From Sphingomonas sp. Leaf20 (GTDB taxonomy: Bacteria > Pseudomonadota > Alphaproteobacteria > Sphingomonadales > Sphingomonadaceae), in NCBI RefSeq assembly GCF_001421535.1, contig NZ_LMKN01000001.1, forward strand, positions 248,001 through 312,000: DNA of 64,000 bases. Direction: 5' to 3'. Below are positions 1 through 8,479 of this stretch, piece after piece (positions within the stretch are counted from its first letter, which is position 1; each line of letters begins with the position of its first letter). The position numbers were made by a program, and so were the translations under genes. The notes under the pieces are model-generated. The model did no database searches. It had not been told where the DNA came from and was given only the letters and a program-made list of their open reading frames with translations.

Positions 1-2
1 TC

Positions 3-332
3 GCCGCCACCGTCGCGGCGGAGATCGCGGTGTTGAAGCGCCAGGCGGGGGCGCCGCCACACGTCACGCTGTGCGACACGCGCGGGGTGCAGATCCAGTC
101 GCAGGACGCGGTCGCCGCGTTTACCGCGATGCTCGACAACCCCGCCGCCCGCTCGCGCCGGCTCGCCTATGTCGTCGATGCCGCACTTGCGCGGATGCAG
201 ATCCGCCGCCTCACCGAACGCAGCGACGCCGGCTATTTCGACACCGTCGAGGCCGCCGAAACCTGGCTCTTCGCCGTGGATGCGGACCCCGCCCTGCCCG
301 GCGCTCCGCCTCCCGCTACCCCGGCTCCCTAG
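3..332 (+). CDS. Hypothetical protein, 5'-truncated; paralogue of the next gene
   Basis: The window opens inside this gene, so the N-terminus is missing. The frame is open from base 3 and stops at 332, leaving about 109 residues. It aligns along its length with the gene at 428-910: both have a VTL-x-D strand, an IQ(S/A)QD-x-VAAF helix, an RRLA-x-VV strand, an ARMQI helix and a YF-x5-AE-x-WL ending, then a proline/alanine-rich tail. The alternating strand/helix pattern resembles SpoIIAA/STAS-like folds, but no catalytic residue is visible and the function is unknown. A start at the internal TTG near 30 is unlikely because the similarity continues upstream. Confidence 0.6.
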   Translation, partial: AATVAAEIAVLKRQAGAPPHVTLCDTRGVQIQSQDAVAAFTAMLDNPAARSRRLAYVVDAALARMQIRRLTERSDAGYFDTVEAAETWLFAVDADPALPGAPPPATPAP

Positions 333-427
333 CCCGCCCCGCAAGACCGGCCGGCACGCGCCGGGGACGCGCAAAAAATGGCTCGCGGCCGTGCCGCCTA
401 TGGTGTCGGGGCCGCTATGATACGGCG

Positions 428-910
428 ATGAAAGCGCACTTCTCCATCCGGGTCGACGTCCCGCGCAGCCTTGTCGTCATCACCATGGCCGGGTTCTTCG
501 AGCCCGCGGACATCGCGCGGTTCGTCGCGGCCCGCAACGAGGCGCACCGCCTGCTGACCTGCGGCGCGAACCAGCAGGTCACGCTGATCGACATCCGCGC
601 GATGGATATCCAGGCACAGGACAGCGTCGCTGCGTTCCGCGCTGTCCTCGTCGATCCCGCCAGGGCCTCGCGCCGGCTCGCCTTCGTCGTCCCGCAGTCG
701 CTCGCGCGGATGCAGATCCAGCGCGCCGCCGACAGCCGCGCGGCGCACTATTTCGGCTCGCTCGAGGACGCCGAGCACTGGCTGATGGCCCCCGACCCTG
801 ATCCCGCGCCCGTGCCAGCCTCCACGGCGACACCGGCCGCTCCCGCCGCTCCCGCCGCCCCTGCGGCCTCCGCCGCCACGTCGAGAGCGGACGCCGCACT
901 TCCCGCCTGA
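428..910 (+). CDS. Hypothetical protein, STAS/SpoIIAA-like fold suspected
   Basis: The product has 160 residues. It begins MKAHFSIRVD, then a hydrophobic strand (LVVITMAGFF) and a helix, the order seen in SpoIIAA/STAS-like proteins. Residues 1-120 match the upstream truncated paralogue. Residues 125-160 are an alanine/proline-rich low-complexity tail that is probably disordered. There is no signal peptide or membrane segment. The ATG at 428 starts exactly where the alignable fold begins. The two paralogues are 95 bp apart and probably arose by tandem duplication. The fold is inferred and the function is unknown. Confidence 0.6.
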   Translation: MKAHFSIRVDVPRSLVVITMAGFFEPADIARFVAARNEAHRLLTCGANQQVTLIDIRAMDIQAQDSVAAFRAVLVDPARASRRLAFVVPQSLARMQIQRAADSRAAHYFGSLEDAEHWLMAPDPDPAPVPASTATPAAPAAPAAPAASAATSRADAALPA

Positions 911-1076
911 CGGCGCTGCGCAGGGGCGCGTTGGAAGGACCATCGCTGTCTACATCGCGCCGGTCCCGTTGCCGCGCCGCATTATCCGGGGCAAGCAGCA
1001 CCAAACCGGCGCCGGCGCCTCAACCTCCTCGACTCGGCCGTCTCGATGGGGCCGACCCGCACGGACGGCGCGCACG

Positions 1077-1113
1077 AAAAAGGGCGCGGGGACCAACGCC
1101 CCCGCGCCCTTTT
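1077..1113 (-). terminator. Rho-independent terminator of the rplS end of the operon
   Basis: A GC-rich stem (GGGCGCGGG pairing with CCCGCGCCC) is followed, read on the minus strand, by a run of T. It lies about 33 bp past the rplS stop codon, where the ffh-rpsP-rimM-trmD-rplS strand should end. An A-run on the other side would also let it act in the opposite direction. Confidence 0.8.
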
Positions 1114-1145
1114 CCCTGTCAAACCCGGCGTACCGGGCCGCGCGA

Positions 1146-1538
1146 TTACTCGGCGGCTGCGGTGCCCTTGGCCGGACGGTTGTCGCGGCGCTCGGCGATA
1201 CGCGCCGACTTGCCGGTACGACCACGCAGGTAATACAGCTTGGCGCGACGCACCGCGCCCTTGCGGACGACTTCGATCGAATCGATGTTGGGCGAGTACA
1301 GCGGGAAGACGCGCTCGACGCCCTCGCCGAAGCTGATCTTGCGCACGGTGAAGTTGCTGCCCATGCCCTTGTTCGAGCGCGCGATGCACACGCCCTCATA
1401 GTTCTGAATACGCGTGCGCTCGCCTTCGACGACCTTCACGCCGACCTTCAGCGTATCGCCGGGACGGAAATCGGGGATCGTCTTGTTGGCCAGGAACTTC
1501 GCGATGTTCTCGGCTTCGATCGTCTGCAACAGGTTCAT
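1146..1538 (-). CDS. rplS: 50S ribosomal protein L19
   Basis: This 130-residue protein is a structural component of the large ribosomal subunit at the interface with 30S. Recognisable L19 blocks are [28 protein letters not shown] and the basic [17 protein letters not shown] near the C-terminus. The ATG follows the trmD stop by 2 nt and is preceded by a GAGGA Shine-Dalgarno, so it is cotranscribed with trmD in the usual rpsP-rimM-trmD-rplS order. The C-terminal AKGTAAAE tail is a common lineage-specific extension. A terminator lies immediately downstream. Confidence 0.97.
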   Translation of the reverse strand: MNLLQTIEAENIAKFLANKTIPDFRPGDTLKVGVKVVEGERTRIQNYEGVCIARSNKGMGSNFTVRKISFGEGVERVFPLYSPNIDSIEVVRKGAVRRAKLYYLRGRTGKSARIAERRDNRPAKGTAAAE

Positions 1539-1540
1539 AG

Positions 1541-2536
1541 TCAGTCCTCGTGTCGCCGCGCGCCAGAGGGCGACTGGACCCGAGCGCCCTCATGGCGCTC
1601 CCAAAGGTCCGGTCGCCGTGACCGTGTATCGATCTCCGCGCGGCGTTTGCGCCATGCGTCGATCTTCGCATGATCCCCCGATCGCAGCACCTGCGGGATC
1701 GTGCGCCCTTCCCATATCTGAGGTCGGGTATAATGCGGATATTCGAGAAGCCCCGTTTCGAAGCTCTCGTCATCCCCACTAGAAGCCGCGCCCATTACGC
1801 CGGGGAGCAGCCGAATGCAAGCATCGAGCAGCACCAGCGCGCCCATCTCGCCGCCTGACAGGATATAGTCGCCGATCGACACCTCCTCGATGGCGCGCGC
1901 CTCGAACAGCCGCTCGTCGAACCCCTCGAACCGGCCGCACAGGATCGTGACGCCGGGCCCTTGTGCGAGTTCGCGCACCCGCTCCTGAGTCAGCGGCCTG
2001 CCGCGCGGCGTCATCGCCAGCACCGGCCGCCCATCGGCCACGCTGTCGATCGCCGCGGCGACGACGTCTGCGCGGAGCACCATCCCCGCACCGCCACCCG
2101 CGGGCGTATCATCGACCGAGCGATGCTTGTCGGTCGCGAAGTCGCGCAGCTGGACGGGCTCGCATGACCACCGCCCCTCCCCCAGCGCCCGCCCGGCAAG
2201 CGAGGTGCCGAGCGGCCCGGGGAACATCTCGGGGTACAGCGTCACGATCGTCGCCGCCCAGGGCAGCTCACCCGCCGCCAGCCGCGCCAGCCGCGCCTCC
2301 TCCTGTGCCGCGGCGAGGACCTGGGGGACGACGTCGGCGGGAAATTTACACCCCTGCGCCTTCAGCCATTTCAGGCGCGCGAGGAAAGCGTCAGCGCTGT
2401 CCTCGACATACTCCGCCTCCACCCCGCACCGCGCGACCACAGGCTCGGCGACCTGCGCGACGTACCGGCGCGCACCCTCCTGGGTTTGCGACGCATAGGC
2501 GTGGAGATCGCCTTCCGACCAATCACAATAGCTCAT
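1541..2536 (-). CDS. trmD: tRNA (guanine-37-N1)-methyltransferase with an extra N-terminal domain
   Basis: TrmD methylates G37 of tRNAs from S-adenosylmethionine. The TrmD part starts about residue 92 ([11 protein letters not shown]) and contains the family blocks [26 protein letters not shown]-x-DER and [11 protein letters not shown] (trefoil-knot SAM site). TrmD is normally about 240 residues; this frame gives 331. The first 90 residues ([16 protein letters not shown]...) match no TrmD region I know. There is no ATG, GTG or TTG in frame between about 2430 and the TrmD core, apart from a GTG inside the first strand with no Shine-Dalgarno. The ATG at 2536 has a GGGAG 17 nt upstream. A rare CTG start at 2266 would give a normal-sized TrmD and remains possible. 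Confidence 0.85.
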   Translation of the reverse strand: MSYCDWSEGDLHAYASQTQEGARRYVAQVAEPVVARCGVEAEYVEDSADAFLARLKWLKAQGCKFPADVVPQVLAAAQEEARLARLAAGELPWAATIVTLYPEMFPGPLGTSLAGRALGEGRWSCEPVQLRDFATDKHRSVDDTPAGGGAGMVLRADVVAAAIDSVADGRPVLAMTPRGRPLTQERVRELAQGPGVTILCGRFEGFDERLFEARAIEEVSIGDYILSGGEMGALVLLDACIRLLPGVMGAASSGDDESFETGLLEYPHYTRPQIWEGRTIPQVLRSGDHAKIDAWRKRRAEIDTRSRRPDLWERHEGARVQSPSGARRHED

Positions 2537-2629
2537 GCCGCCCGCCGCTATCACTCCCGCGCCCGGCTTGCGATAGCGATCGAGCGTTTCGCCACCGGAA
2601 CGGATTTGCCGCGCCGCGCTTATAGCGGG

Positions 2630-3535
2630 ATGGACGATTGCATCATCATCGGCGCCGGGCCTGCAGGCCTCACCGCGGCGATCTATCTCGCGCGGTTCCA
2701 CCTTTCGATCCGGCTGTTCGACTGCGGCAGCAGCCGCGCCGCTTTGATCCCCTGCACGCACAACCACGCCGGCTATCCCGAGGGGATCCGCGGCACCGAT
2801 CTGCTCGCGCGGATGCTCGCGCAGGCGGAGACCTACGGCGCGGTGCGTGAGGGCGCGCGCGTCGACGCGATCGAGGTCGATGACGACGGCTTCACCGTCC
2901 GCCTGGGCGACCGCCGCGCCCGCGCGCGGAGCGTCCTGCTCGCGACCGGCGTGGTGAACAACCGCCCCGCCATGCCCGATGCGGTCCACGACAAAGCGCT
3001 CGAGGCCGGCCTGTTCCGCTATTGCCCGATCTGCGACGGCTATGAGGTGACCGACAAGCGTGTCGGCGTGATCGGCACTGGCGACCACGGCATGCGCGAG
3101 GCGCTGTTCCTGCGCGGCTACACTAAGGACGTGACCCTGATCGCGCCAGACGGTGGCCACGATCTCGATCCTGCGTGCGAGGCGGCGCTGGACGACGCGG
3201 GCATCGTCCGGGTCGGCGGCCCCTGCGGCAACTATGCGATCGAAGCCGACCGGTTCGCGCTCGACACGGTCGAGGGGCGGATGGCGTTCGACAGCGTCTA
3301 TCCGGCGTTAGGCTCGGTGATCCGGTCGGAACTCGCCGTCGCTGCCGGCGCACGCGCGACGGACGAAGGGTGCCTAGAGGTCGACGATCATCAGCGCACG
3401 TCGATTCCCGGGCTGTTCGCGGCGGGCGATGTCGTCAAGGGGCTCGACCAGATCAGCCACGCGATGGGCGAAGCCGGGGTGGCCGCCACGACGATCCGCA
3501 ACATGCTGTCGGAACAGCGCCCGATCCGGCGCTAA
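2630..3535 (+). CDS. Thioredoxin-reductase-like FAD/NAD(P) oxidoreductase
   Basis: A 301-residue flavoprotein with an N-terminal FAD-binding GAGPAGL motif (residues 8-14), an NAD(P)-binding GTGDHG motif near 148, and a C-terminal FAD motif ([11 protein letters not shown]). The redox pair is C132-P-I-C135 followed by DGYE, in place of the CATC of classical TrxB. The gene at 61743 is the classical TrxB. The substrate is unknown and could be a dithiol protein or a small disulfide. The ATG at 2630 was chosen because the FAD motif begins immediately. It lies divergent to trmD and convergent to rimM, inside what is normally a continuous ribosomal-protein operon, which suggests insertion. Confidence 0.8.
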   Translation: MDDCIIIGAGPAGLTAAIYLARFHLSIRLFDCGSSRAALIPCTHNHAGYPEGIRGTDLLARMLAQAETYGAVREGARVDAIEVDDDGFTVRLGDRRARARSVLLATGVVNNRPAMPDAVHDKALEAGLFRYCPICDGYEVTDKRVGVIGTGDHGMREALFLRGYTKDVTLIAPDGGHDLDPACEAALDDAGIVRVGGPCGNYAIEADRFALDTVEGRMAFDSVYPALGSVIRSELAVAAGARATDEGCLEVDDHQRTSIPGLFAAGDVVKGLDQISHAMGEAGVAATTIRNMLSEQRPIRR

Positions 3536-3536
3536 C

Positions 3537-3603
3537 GTCATGTGTGCCCGCGAAGGCGGGGACCCAGACTGGGCTCCCGCCTTCGCGGGAGAACAAGACG
3601 TTA
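3537..3603. repeat. Short variant of the dispersed palindrome, between convergent genes
   Basis: The outer arms CCCGCGAAGGCGGGGA and TCCCGCCTTCGCGGGA are near-perfect inverted copies separated by about 15 bp. It fills the gap between the convergent oxidoreductase and rimM genes and could terminate both transcripts. It shares its GTCAT/GACG-like borders with the longer 83-bp elements in this window. Confidence 0.65.
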
Positions 3604-3611
3604 CGAGGGCC

Positions 3612-4178
3612 CTATTCGGTAGCGAAGGACGCCTCGACCACGAGCCGTTCCGAATCCCATTCGGGCACCGCCTCGACGCGCATCGGCACCATGAACCGCT
3701 TGCCGGGCTTTTCGTCCACGGCAGACCGCTCGATCTCGATGACATCGCCCGCGCCGAAATTGTCGATCGCAACGACGCGCCCGATCACGTCGCCATCGGT
3801 CGAGACGACGGCGAGCCCGATCAGGTCTGTATGATAATATTCGCCGTCATCGAGCGGCGGCAACGACGATCGCGGCACGGTCAGTTCGGTCCCGCGAATC
3901 GCCTCGGCGGCATTGCGATCGGCCACCTCGGCGAAGCGTGCGATCGTGCCGTTGTTGCCGGCACGCGTGGACTTCAACGTCAGCGCGCCATCGTTAAAGC
4001 TCTTATACGCTGCGAAATTCTCGGCAAAGACCTTCAGCCGCACCTCGCCGCCGATGCCGTGCGCGCCGATCACGACGGCGAGCGTGACCTTATCCCTGCG
4101 CGGAGCCCGTGTCGGGTCCGGGGCTGTCGTCGGCGCCTTCTGCGGGGTCTTCGGCGGAGACGCCTTCATTGCTGGCAT
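3612..4178 (-). CDS. rimM: Ribosome maturation factor RimM
   Basis: RimM assists assembly of the 30S head through ribosomal protein S19. Family blocks are VVIGAHGIGGEVRLKVF (about residues 34-50), the EYYHTDLIGL linker and a PRC-barrel ending KRFMVPM. At 188 residues it is somewhat long because of a proline/lysine-rich N-terminus of about 30 residues. It follows rpsP on the same strand. The start is uncertain: the ATG at 4178 is used here, 4169 is the alternative, and a different frame upstream has a better ribosome-binding site (see 4090-4233). Confidence 0.9.
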   Translation of the reverse strand: MPAMKASPPKTPQKAPTTAPDPTRAPRRDKVTLAVVIGAHGIGGEVRLKVFAENFAAYKSFNDGALTLKSTRAGNNGTIARFAEVADRNAAEAIRGTELTVPRSSLPPLDDGEYYHTDLIGLAVVSTDGDVIGRVVAIDNFGAGDVIEIERSAVDEKPGKRFMVPMRVEAVPEWDSERLVVEASFATE

Positions 4179-4233
4179 CTTCGATGTCCTCGGGTGCGGG
4201 GGCTGTTCTTGGATCTGGATCGGGGGTCATCAT
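4090..4233 (-). CDS. Possible 47-residue acidic peptide overlapping the rimM start
   Basis: A short frame opens with tandem ATG codons preceded by AAGGAG 3 and 6 nt away, the best Shine-Dalgarno in this interval. It encodes an acidic Asp/Glu/Pro-rich peptide and stops with TAA exactly where the conserved part of RimM (KVTLAVVIG) begins in the neighbouring frame. Either it is a small leader peptide coupled to rimM, or one base is miscalled and this is the true RimM N-terminus. The sequence alone does not decide. Confidence 0.35.
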   Translation of the reverse strand: MMTPDPDPRTAPAPEDIEDASNEGVSAEDPAEGADDSPGPDTGSAQG

Positions 4234-4308
4234 GCGCTCCTTGTGGGTGACAGACCGACAAAGAACGCATGAGCCGCCATTCGGGTGCGGGCATCGCCGC
4301 CCCCAGTC

Positions 4309-4391
4309 CGTCATCCTGGGCTCGACCCAGGATCCAGAGCCTAGGATGTTGCCGTCCCTGGCTCTGGATCCCAGCCTTCGCTGGGATGACG
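4309..4391. repeat. 83-bp dispersed palindrome between rpsP and rimM
   Basis: It begins CGTCATCCTGG and ends CTGGGATGACG, with inner arms ATCCAGAGCC and GGCTCTGGATC. The same outer and inner arms recur at 41283 and 61455-61702. The transcript would form a long imperfect hairpin in the rpsP-rimM intercistronic region and could affect mRNA stability. Confidence 0.75.
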
Positions 4392-4403
4392 AGGAAGTCG
4401 ATC

Positions 4404-4829
4404 TTACGAAGCGGCTTCTTCGGTCTCGGCAGCAGGTGCCTCTGCGTCGGCAGCAGGTGCCGCCTTTGCAGCCGCTTCGGCCTCGGCAGCTTCAGCCGCC
4501 TTGGTCGCACGCTCTTCAGCGCGCTCGGTGGCCTTCTCGCCGGGCTTGCCCTTGTTCGGGTTGTTGCGCGCCGAACGCTCGAGAACGCCTGCGGCATCGA
4601 GGAAGCGAGCGACACGGTCGGTCGGCTGCGCGCCGACGCTCAGCCAATGCTTCGCGCGGTCGGCGTCGAGCTGCACGCGCTGCTCGTTATCCTTGGCGAG
4701 GAGCGGGTTGTAGTTGCCGATCTTCTCGATGAAGCGGCCGTCACGCGGGCTGCGCGCGTCGGCGACGACGATCTTGTAATAGGGACGCTTCTTGGAGCCA
4801 CCGCGCGCGAGGCGAATGTTGATTGCCAT
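4404..4829 (-). CDS. rpsP: 30S ribosomal protein S16
   Basis: S16 is a small-subunit protein needed for early 30S assembly. The N-terminus has the S16 signature ([20 protein letters not shown]) followed by [17 protein letters not shown]. The conserved part covers about residues 1-90. Residues 100-141 are an alanine/glutamate-rich helical tail that makes the protein longer (141 residues) than the 80-90 of many bacteria, as is common in alphaproteobacteria. It sits after ffh and before rimM on the minus strand. Confidence 0.97.
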   Translation of the reverse strand: MAINIRLARGGSKKRPYYKIVVADARSPRDGRFIEKIGNYNPLLAKDNEQRVQLDADRAKHWLSVGAQPTDRVARFLDAAGVLERSARNNPNKGKPGEKATERAEERATKAAEAAEAEAAAKAAPAADAEAPAAETEEAAS

Positions 4830-4852
4830 GATATTTTCCTTCTGGATCTAAA

Positions 4853-4935
4853 CGTCACCCCAGCGAAAGCTGGGGTCTTTGGGTTGGTAGGTTCCGCACT
4901 CTCACCGGGAGATCCCAACATTCGCTGGGATGACG
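4853..4935. repeat. Dispersed palindrome between ffh and rpsP
   Basis: The element runs from CGTCACCCCAGCGAAAGCTGGGG to the matching right arm CGCTGGGATGACG. It ends 15 bp from the ffh stop codon and 23 bp from the rpsP start, so the ffh-rpsP transcript would carry this hairpin. The length and border pattern match the other copies. Confidence 0.7.
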
Positions 4936-4950
4936 GCGGGGCGCGGAGGG

Positions 4951-6495
4951 TTATTTCTTCTTCAGAAAATCGTCGAAGCCCGCGGGCAGCTGCGGCATCT
5001 TGCCGCCCAGGCCCGGCAGGCCGCCCCCGGAATTACCCCCCGGAAGCCCGCCTGTGCCGGCCTTGTTGAGCATGTCGCCCATCTGCGGCCCGCCGATCGC
5101 GTTACCGATGCCGCCAAGACCGCCGCCCATGCCGCCCTTACCGAGCATCGCCATCATGCCCTTCATGCCGCCCATCTTCTTGATCTTCTTCATGGCAGTC
5201 GACATTTCGAGGTGCATCTTGAGCAGCTTGTTGACCTCCTGCACCGTGGTGCCGGAGCCCTTGGCGATGCGGATCTTGCGCTTGGCGTTGATCAGCTCGG
5301 GCTTGTTGCGCTCCTTGATCGTCATCGATCCGATCATCGCGTCCATATGGACGAGGACCTTCTCGCCGCCGACCGAGGCGACCGCGCCCTGCGCCTTCTT
5401 CATGCCGGGGATCATCCCCGCCAGCGCGCCGAGCCCGCCCATCCGCTGCATCTGCGCGAGCTGGGCACGCAGGTCGTTCATGTCGAACTGACCCTTGGCC
5501 ATCTTGGCGGCCATCCGCTCGGCGTCTTCGACCTGGATCGACTCCGCCGCGCGCTCGACCAGGCTGACCACGTCGCCCATGCCGAGGATCCGACCGGCGA
5601 CGCGCTCGGGATGGAACGCCTCGAGCGCATCGAGCTTCTCGCCCGTGCCCGCAAACTTGATCGGCTTGCCCGTGACCGCACGCATCGACAGCGCCGCACC
5701 ACCGCGCGCATCGCCATCCATACGGGTCAGCACGATACCCGTCAGTGGCACCTGATCGGAGAAGTTCTGCGCGACGTTGACCGCGTCCTGACCGGTCAGC
5801 GAATCGACGACGAGCAGGATTTCGGCCGGCTTGGCGACATCCGCGACCGCCTTCATCTCGTCCATCAGCGCCTGGTCGACATGGAGTCGACCCGCGGTGT
5901 CGAGCATCAGGACGTCATAGCCCTGCAGCTTGGCCGCCTGCATCGCGCGCCGTGCGATATCGACCGGCTGCTGGCCAGCCACGATCGGCAGCGTCGAAAC
6001 GTCGATCTGCGTACCGAGCGTTGCCAGCTGTTCCTGCGCGTTCGGGCGATTGACGTCGAGCGACGCCATCAGCACCTTCTTGCGCTCGCGCCCGTTGCCG
6101 CCGATCGCCGATTGCCCCGCCGCAAGCCGCTTGGCGATCTTCGCGGTGGTGGTCGTCTTGCCCGAGCCCTGAAGCCCGACCATCATGATGACCGCGGGCG
6201 GCGTGACGCCGAGTTCGAGTTCGGAGGCTTCGGCGCCGAGCATCTCGACGAGCGCGTCGCTGACGATCTTGACGACCTGCTGCCCCGGCGTGACCGAGCG
6301 CAGCACGTTCTGGCCAACGGCCTTCTCGGTCGCCTTCTCGACGAAGTCGCGCGCGACGGGCAGCGCGACGTCGGCCTCGAGCAGCGCGACGCGCACCTCG
6401 CGCATCGCTGCGCGCACGTCCGCTTCGGTCAGCGCACCCCGGCCGCGAAGGCGGTCGAAGACGCCGCCAAGTCGATCGCTCAGGCTTTCGAACAT
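4951..6495 (-). CDS. ffh: Signal recognition particle GTPase Ffh
   Basis: Ffh binds 4.5S RNA and signal sequences and delivers ribosome-nascent chains to FtsY at the inner membrane. The 514 residues contain the N helical bundle, the G domain with P-loop GLQGSGKTTT, DTAGRLHVD, TRMDGDARGG and GTGEKLD, then the methionine-rich M domain (many MGGMKGM-type segments) that binds RNA and signal peptide. ATG 6495 (MFESLSDRLGG) was chosen over the upstream ATG at 6528 because homologues begin there. The partners ftsY (9748) and the SRP RNA (33815) are also in this window. Confidence 0.97.
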   Translation of the reverse strand: MFESLSDRLGGVFDRLRGRGALTEADVRAAMREVRVALLEADVALPVARDFVEKATEKAVGQNVLRSVTPGQQVVKIVSDALVEMLGAEASELELGVTPPAVIMMVGLQGSGKTTTTAKIAKRLAAGQSAIGGNGRERKKVLMASLDVNRPNAQEQLATLGTQIDVSTLPIVAGQQPVDIARRAMQAAKLQGYDVLMLDTAGRLHVDQALMDEMKAVADVAKPAEILLVVDSLTGQDAVNVAQNFSDQVPLTGIVLTRMDGDARGGAALSMRAVTGKPIKFAGTGEKLDALEAFHPERVAGRILGMGDVVSLVERAAESIQVEDAERMAAKMAKGQFDMNDLRAQLAQMQRMGGLGALAGMIPGMKKAQGAVASVGGEKVLVHMDAMIGSMTIKERNKPELINAKRKIRIAKGSGTTVQEVNKLLKMHLEMSTAMKKIKKMGGMKGMMAMLGKGGMGGGLGGIGNAIGGPQMGDMLNKAGTGGLPGGNSGGGLPGLGGKMPQLPAGFDDFLKKK

Positions 6496-6763
6496 CGAAA
6501 TACTCCAATACACCGTCACCAAACGCAAAAGCGCCGGCGGGCGAAACCTCGCCGGCCAGCGTGCATCCTTGGATGCTCGTCTTATGCGTCCCGTGACGGA
6601 ACGTGGAACGCCCGATACGCGACCGCGCCGCTCGATGCAAGATGGCGCCCGCCGGACAGTTGCGCACGACGCTCCGCACCGCGGCTAAACCGGCTCTTAA
6701 CGGGTCCTACACATTTCGCGCGCAGATGTGATGTAGATCATAAGCGCAAAGGCCCGTCATCGC

Positions 6764-8389
6764 ATGACAGCATCGCCGGCGGCTCCCCGCCTGCCCCGCA
6801 ACATCAGCCGTGAGTTCGTCACGGGTGCCGTGACGGGCGCGGCTGCGTTGTTGCTGGTCGGTACCGGCGGCGCGGTTCTGCTCGACGCGATCGCGCATGT
6901 GACGGGTGACGGGACGGGAATCGACCACCGGCTGATCGTCGCGATGCTGCTGAACGTCGCGCTCATTCTCTTCGGGGTCCTGCGCTATCGTGCATTATCG
7001 GTCGAATTGAACGAAGTCGCCGATGCGGGGATGCGGGATCGGATCCTCGCGCAGCGCGATCCGCTTACGGGGTTTCTCAACCGGCGCAGTCTGTCGGAAG
7101 ACGGTGCGACCTTGTTCGGGAGCGCGCGTCGCCGCGGCAAGGCGGTCGCGATGCTGATGATCGACATCGACCTCTTCAAGGGCGTCAACGATCTGCACGG
7201 CTATGCGATCGGTGACCTGCTGCTCATCCATGTCGCGGAGACGATCGCCGCGATCGTTCCGGGGTCCAGCCTGCTCGCGCGACTCGGCGCGGATGAATTT
7301 GCCTGCGCCTTCATCTTCGACCCCTCGCATCAGGAAGTCGCCGACCGCATCGCCGAGCGCCTCGTCGCCGGCCTCGCCACGCCGTTTCGCGCCAACGGGA
7401 TCGAAATCCATACCAGCGCCTCGATCGGCGTGGCGCGATCTGACGCGGATTGCGCCTCGATCGACGCGCTGCTCCGTACCGCGGACATCGCGCTGCACGC
7501 CGCGCGGACGAACGGCCGCAACCGCCATGCATGGTTCAGCCCGTCAATGGAGCGCACGCTCCAGCTTCGCGGCGAACTCGAGACGGGCCTGCGCCATGCG
7601 ATTCCGGCGCAGCAGATCATCCCCTGCTTCGAACAGCAGGTCGATCTCGCAACGGGGCGTGTCACGGGGTTCGAGGTGCTTGCGCGGTGGGAACATCCTA
7701 CCCGCGGCACGATCACCCCCGACGTCTTCATCCCGATCGCCGAAGAGATCGGCGCGATCGGCGACCTCTCGCTGTCGATCATGCGGCAGGCATTCACGGC
7801 GGCGCGCGATTGGGATGCGGCGCTGACATTGTCGGTCAACATCTCGCCGCTCCAGCTTCGCGACGCGTGGCTCGCACAGAAGATCATCAAGACTCTCGTC
7901 GAGACGGGCTTCCCCGCAAGCCGGCTGGAAATCGAGATCACCGAGAGCGCGCTGTTCGACAACCTGCCGCTCGCGCAATCGATCGTCGGAAGTCTGAAGA
8001 ACCAGGGCATCCGCCTCGCGCTCGATGATTTCGGGACGGGCTATTCGAGCCTCGCGCATCTGCGCGCGCTGCCGTTCGACCGGATCAAGATCGACAAGAG
8101 CTTCGTCGCCTCGATCCTCGAAAACCCCGAGAGCATGGCGATCGTCAACACGATCGCGCGGCTCGGCGACAGCCTCAACCTGCCGACCACCGCGGAAGGA
8201 ATCGAGGACGCCGCGGTCGAGGAACGCCTCTGTGCGATCGGATGTGCCAAGGGTCAGGGCTATCTCTACGGCCGCCCCCTCAACGCCGCGCAGGTCCGCC
8301 GGATGCTCGCCGAAAAGCGCCTTCTCGCGCACCAGCCCGACAGCGAGTTCCCGGCACTGCGCGATTCGTCGCCCCGCCTCGCAAGCTGA
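6764..8389 (+). CDS. Membrane-bound GGDEF-EAL cyclic-di-GMP signalling protein
   Basis: This 541-residue protein has two predicted membrane helices (about 19-44 and 57-74), a GGDEF domain (about 92-250) and an EAL domain (about 262-515). The diguanylate cyclase signature reads GADEF, a tolerated variant, so cyclase activity is uncertain. The EAL domain looks catalytically competent: EVLARW in place of EALxRW, NISPLQL, ITES and DDFGTGYSSL metal-binding residues, KIDKSF and the late TTAEGIE. It most likely acts as a phosphodiesterase or a bifunctional enzyme. It has no extracellular sensor of any size. It is monocistronic by spacing and divergent from ffh. Confidence 0.9.
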   Translation: MTASPAAPRLPRNISREFVTGAVTGAAALLLVGTGGAVLLDAIAHVTGDGTGIDHRLIVAMLLNVALILFGVLRYRALSVELNEVADAGMRDRILAQRDPLTGFLNRRSLSEDGATLFGSARRRGKAVAMLMIDIDLFKGVNDLHGYAIGDLLLIHVAETIAAIVPGSSLLARLGADEFACAFIFDPSHQEVADRIAERLVAGLATPFRANGIEIHTSASIGVARSDADCASIDALLRTADIALHAARTNGRNRHAWFSPSMERTLQLRGELETGLRHAIPAQQIIPCFEQQVDLATGRVTGFEVLARWEHPTRGTITPDVFIPIAEEIGAIGDLSLSIMRQAFTAARDWDAALTLSVNISPLQLRDAWLAQKIIKTLVETGFPASRLEIEITESALFDNLPLAQSIVGSLKNQGIRLALDDFGTGYSSLAHLRALPFDRIKIDKSFVASILENPESMAIVNTIARLGDSLNLPTTAEGIEDAAVEERLCAIGCAKGQGYLYGRPLNAAQVRRMLAEKRLLAHQPDSEFPALRDSSPRLAS

Positions 8390-8479
8390 CCGACCGGCCG
8401 ACAGGCCCGCGCCTGCACGGTCTATCCGCGCGAAAGAGATTGCGTGGACTTCGCGCAACGTCGCTTATAGATCGCACCC

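Noticed and set aside
2537..3160. Upstream continuation of the trmD frame to 3160
   Set aside because: It is antisense to the FAD oxidoreductase and has no ribosome-binding site or similarity. The ATG at 2536 is the more credible start.
2630..3535. Annotating the FAD oxidoreductase as thioredoxin reductase
   Set aside because: The redox motif is CPIC, not CATC, and a classical trxB is present at 61743, so only a generic name is given.
6684..6701. A CtrA-like pair before the GGDEF-EAL gene
   Set aside because: TAAA-N7-TTAAC has the spacing, but the left half deviates, and the location is not otherwise supported.
4930..6813. A 627-codon plus-strand frame opposite ffh
   Set aside because: The opposite strand encodes an unmistakable Ffh. 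The frame has the Arg/His/Leu/Asp bias typical of reverse-frame translations and no start or domain support.
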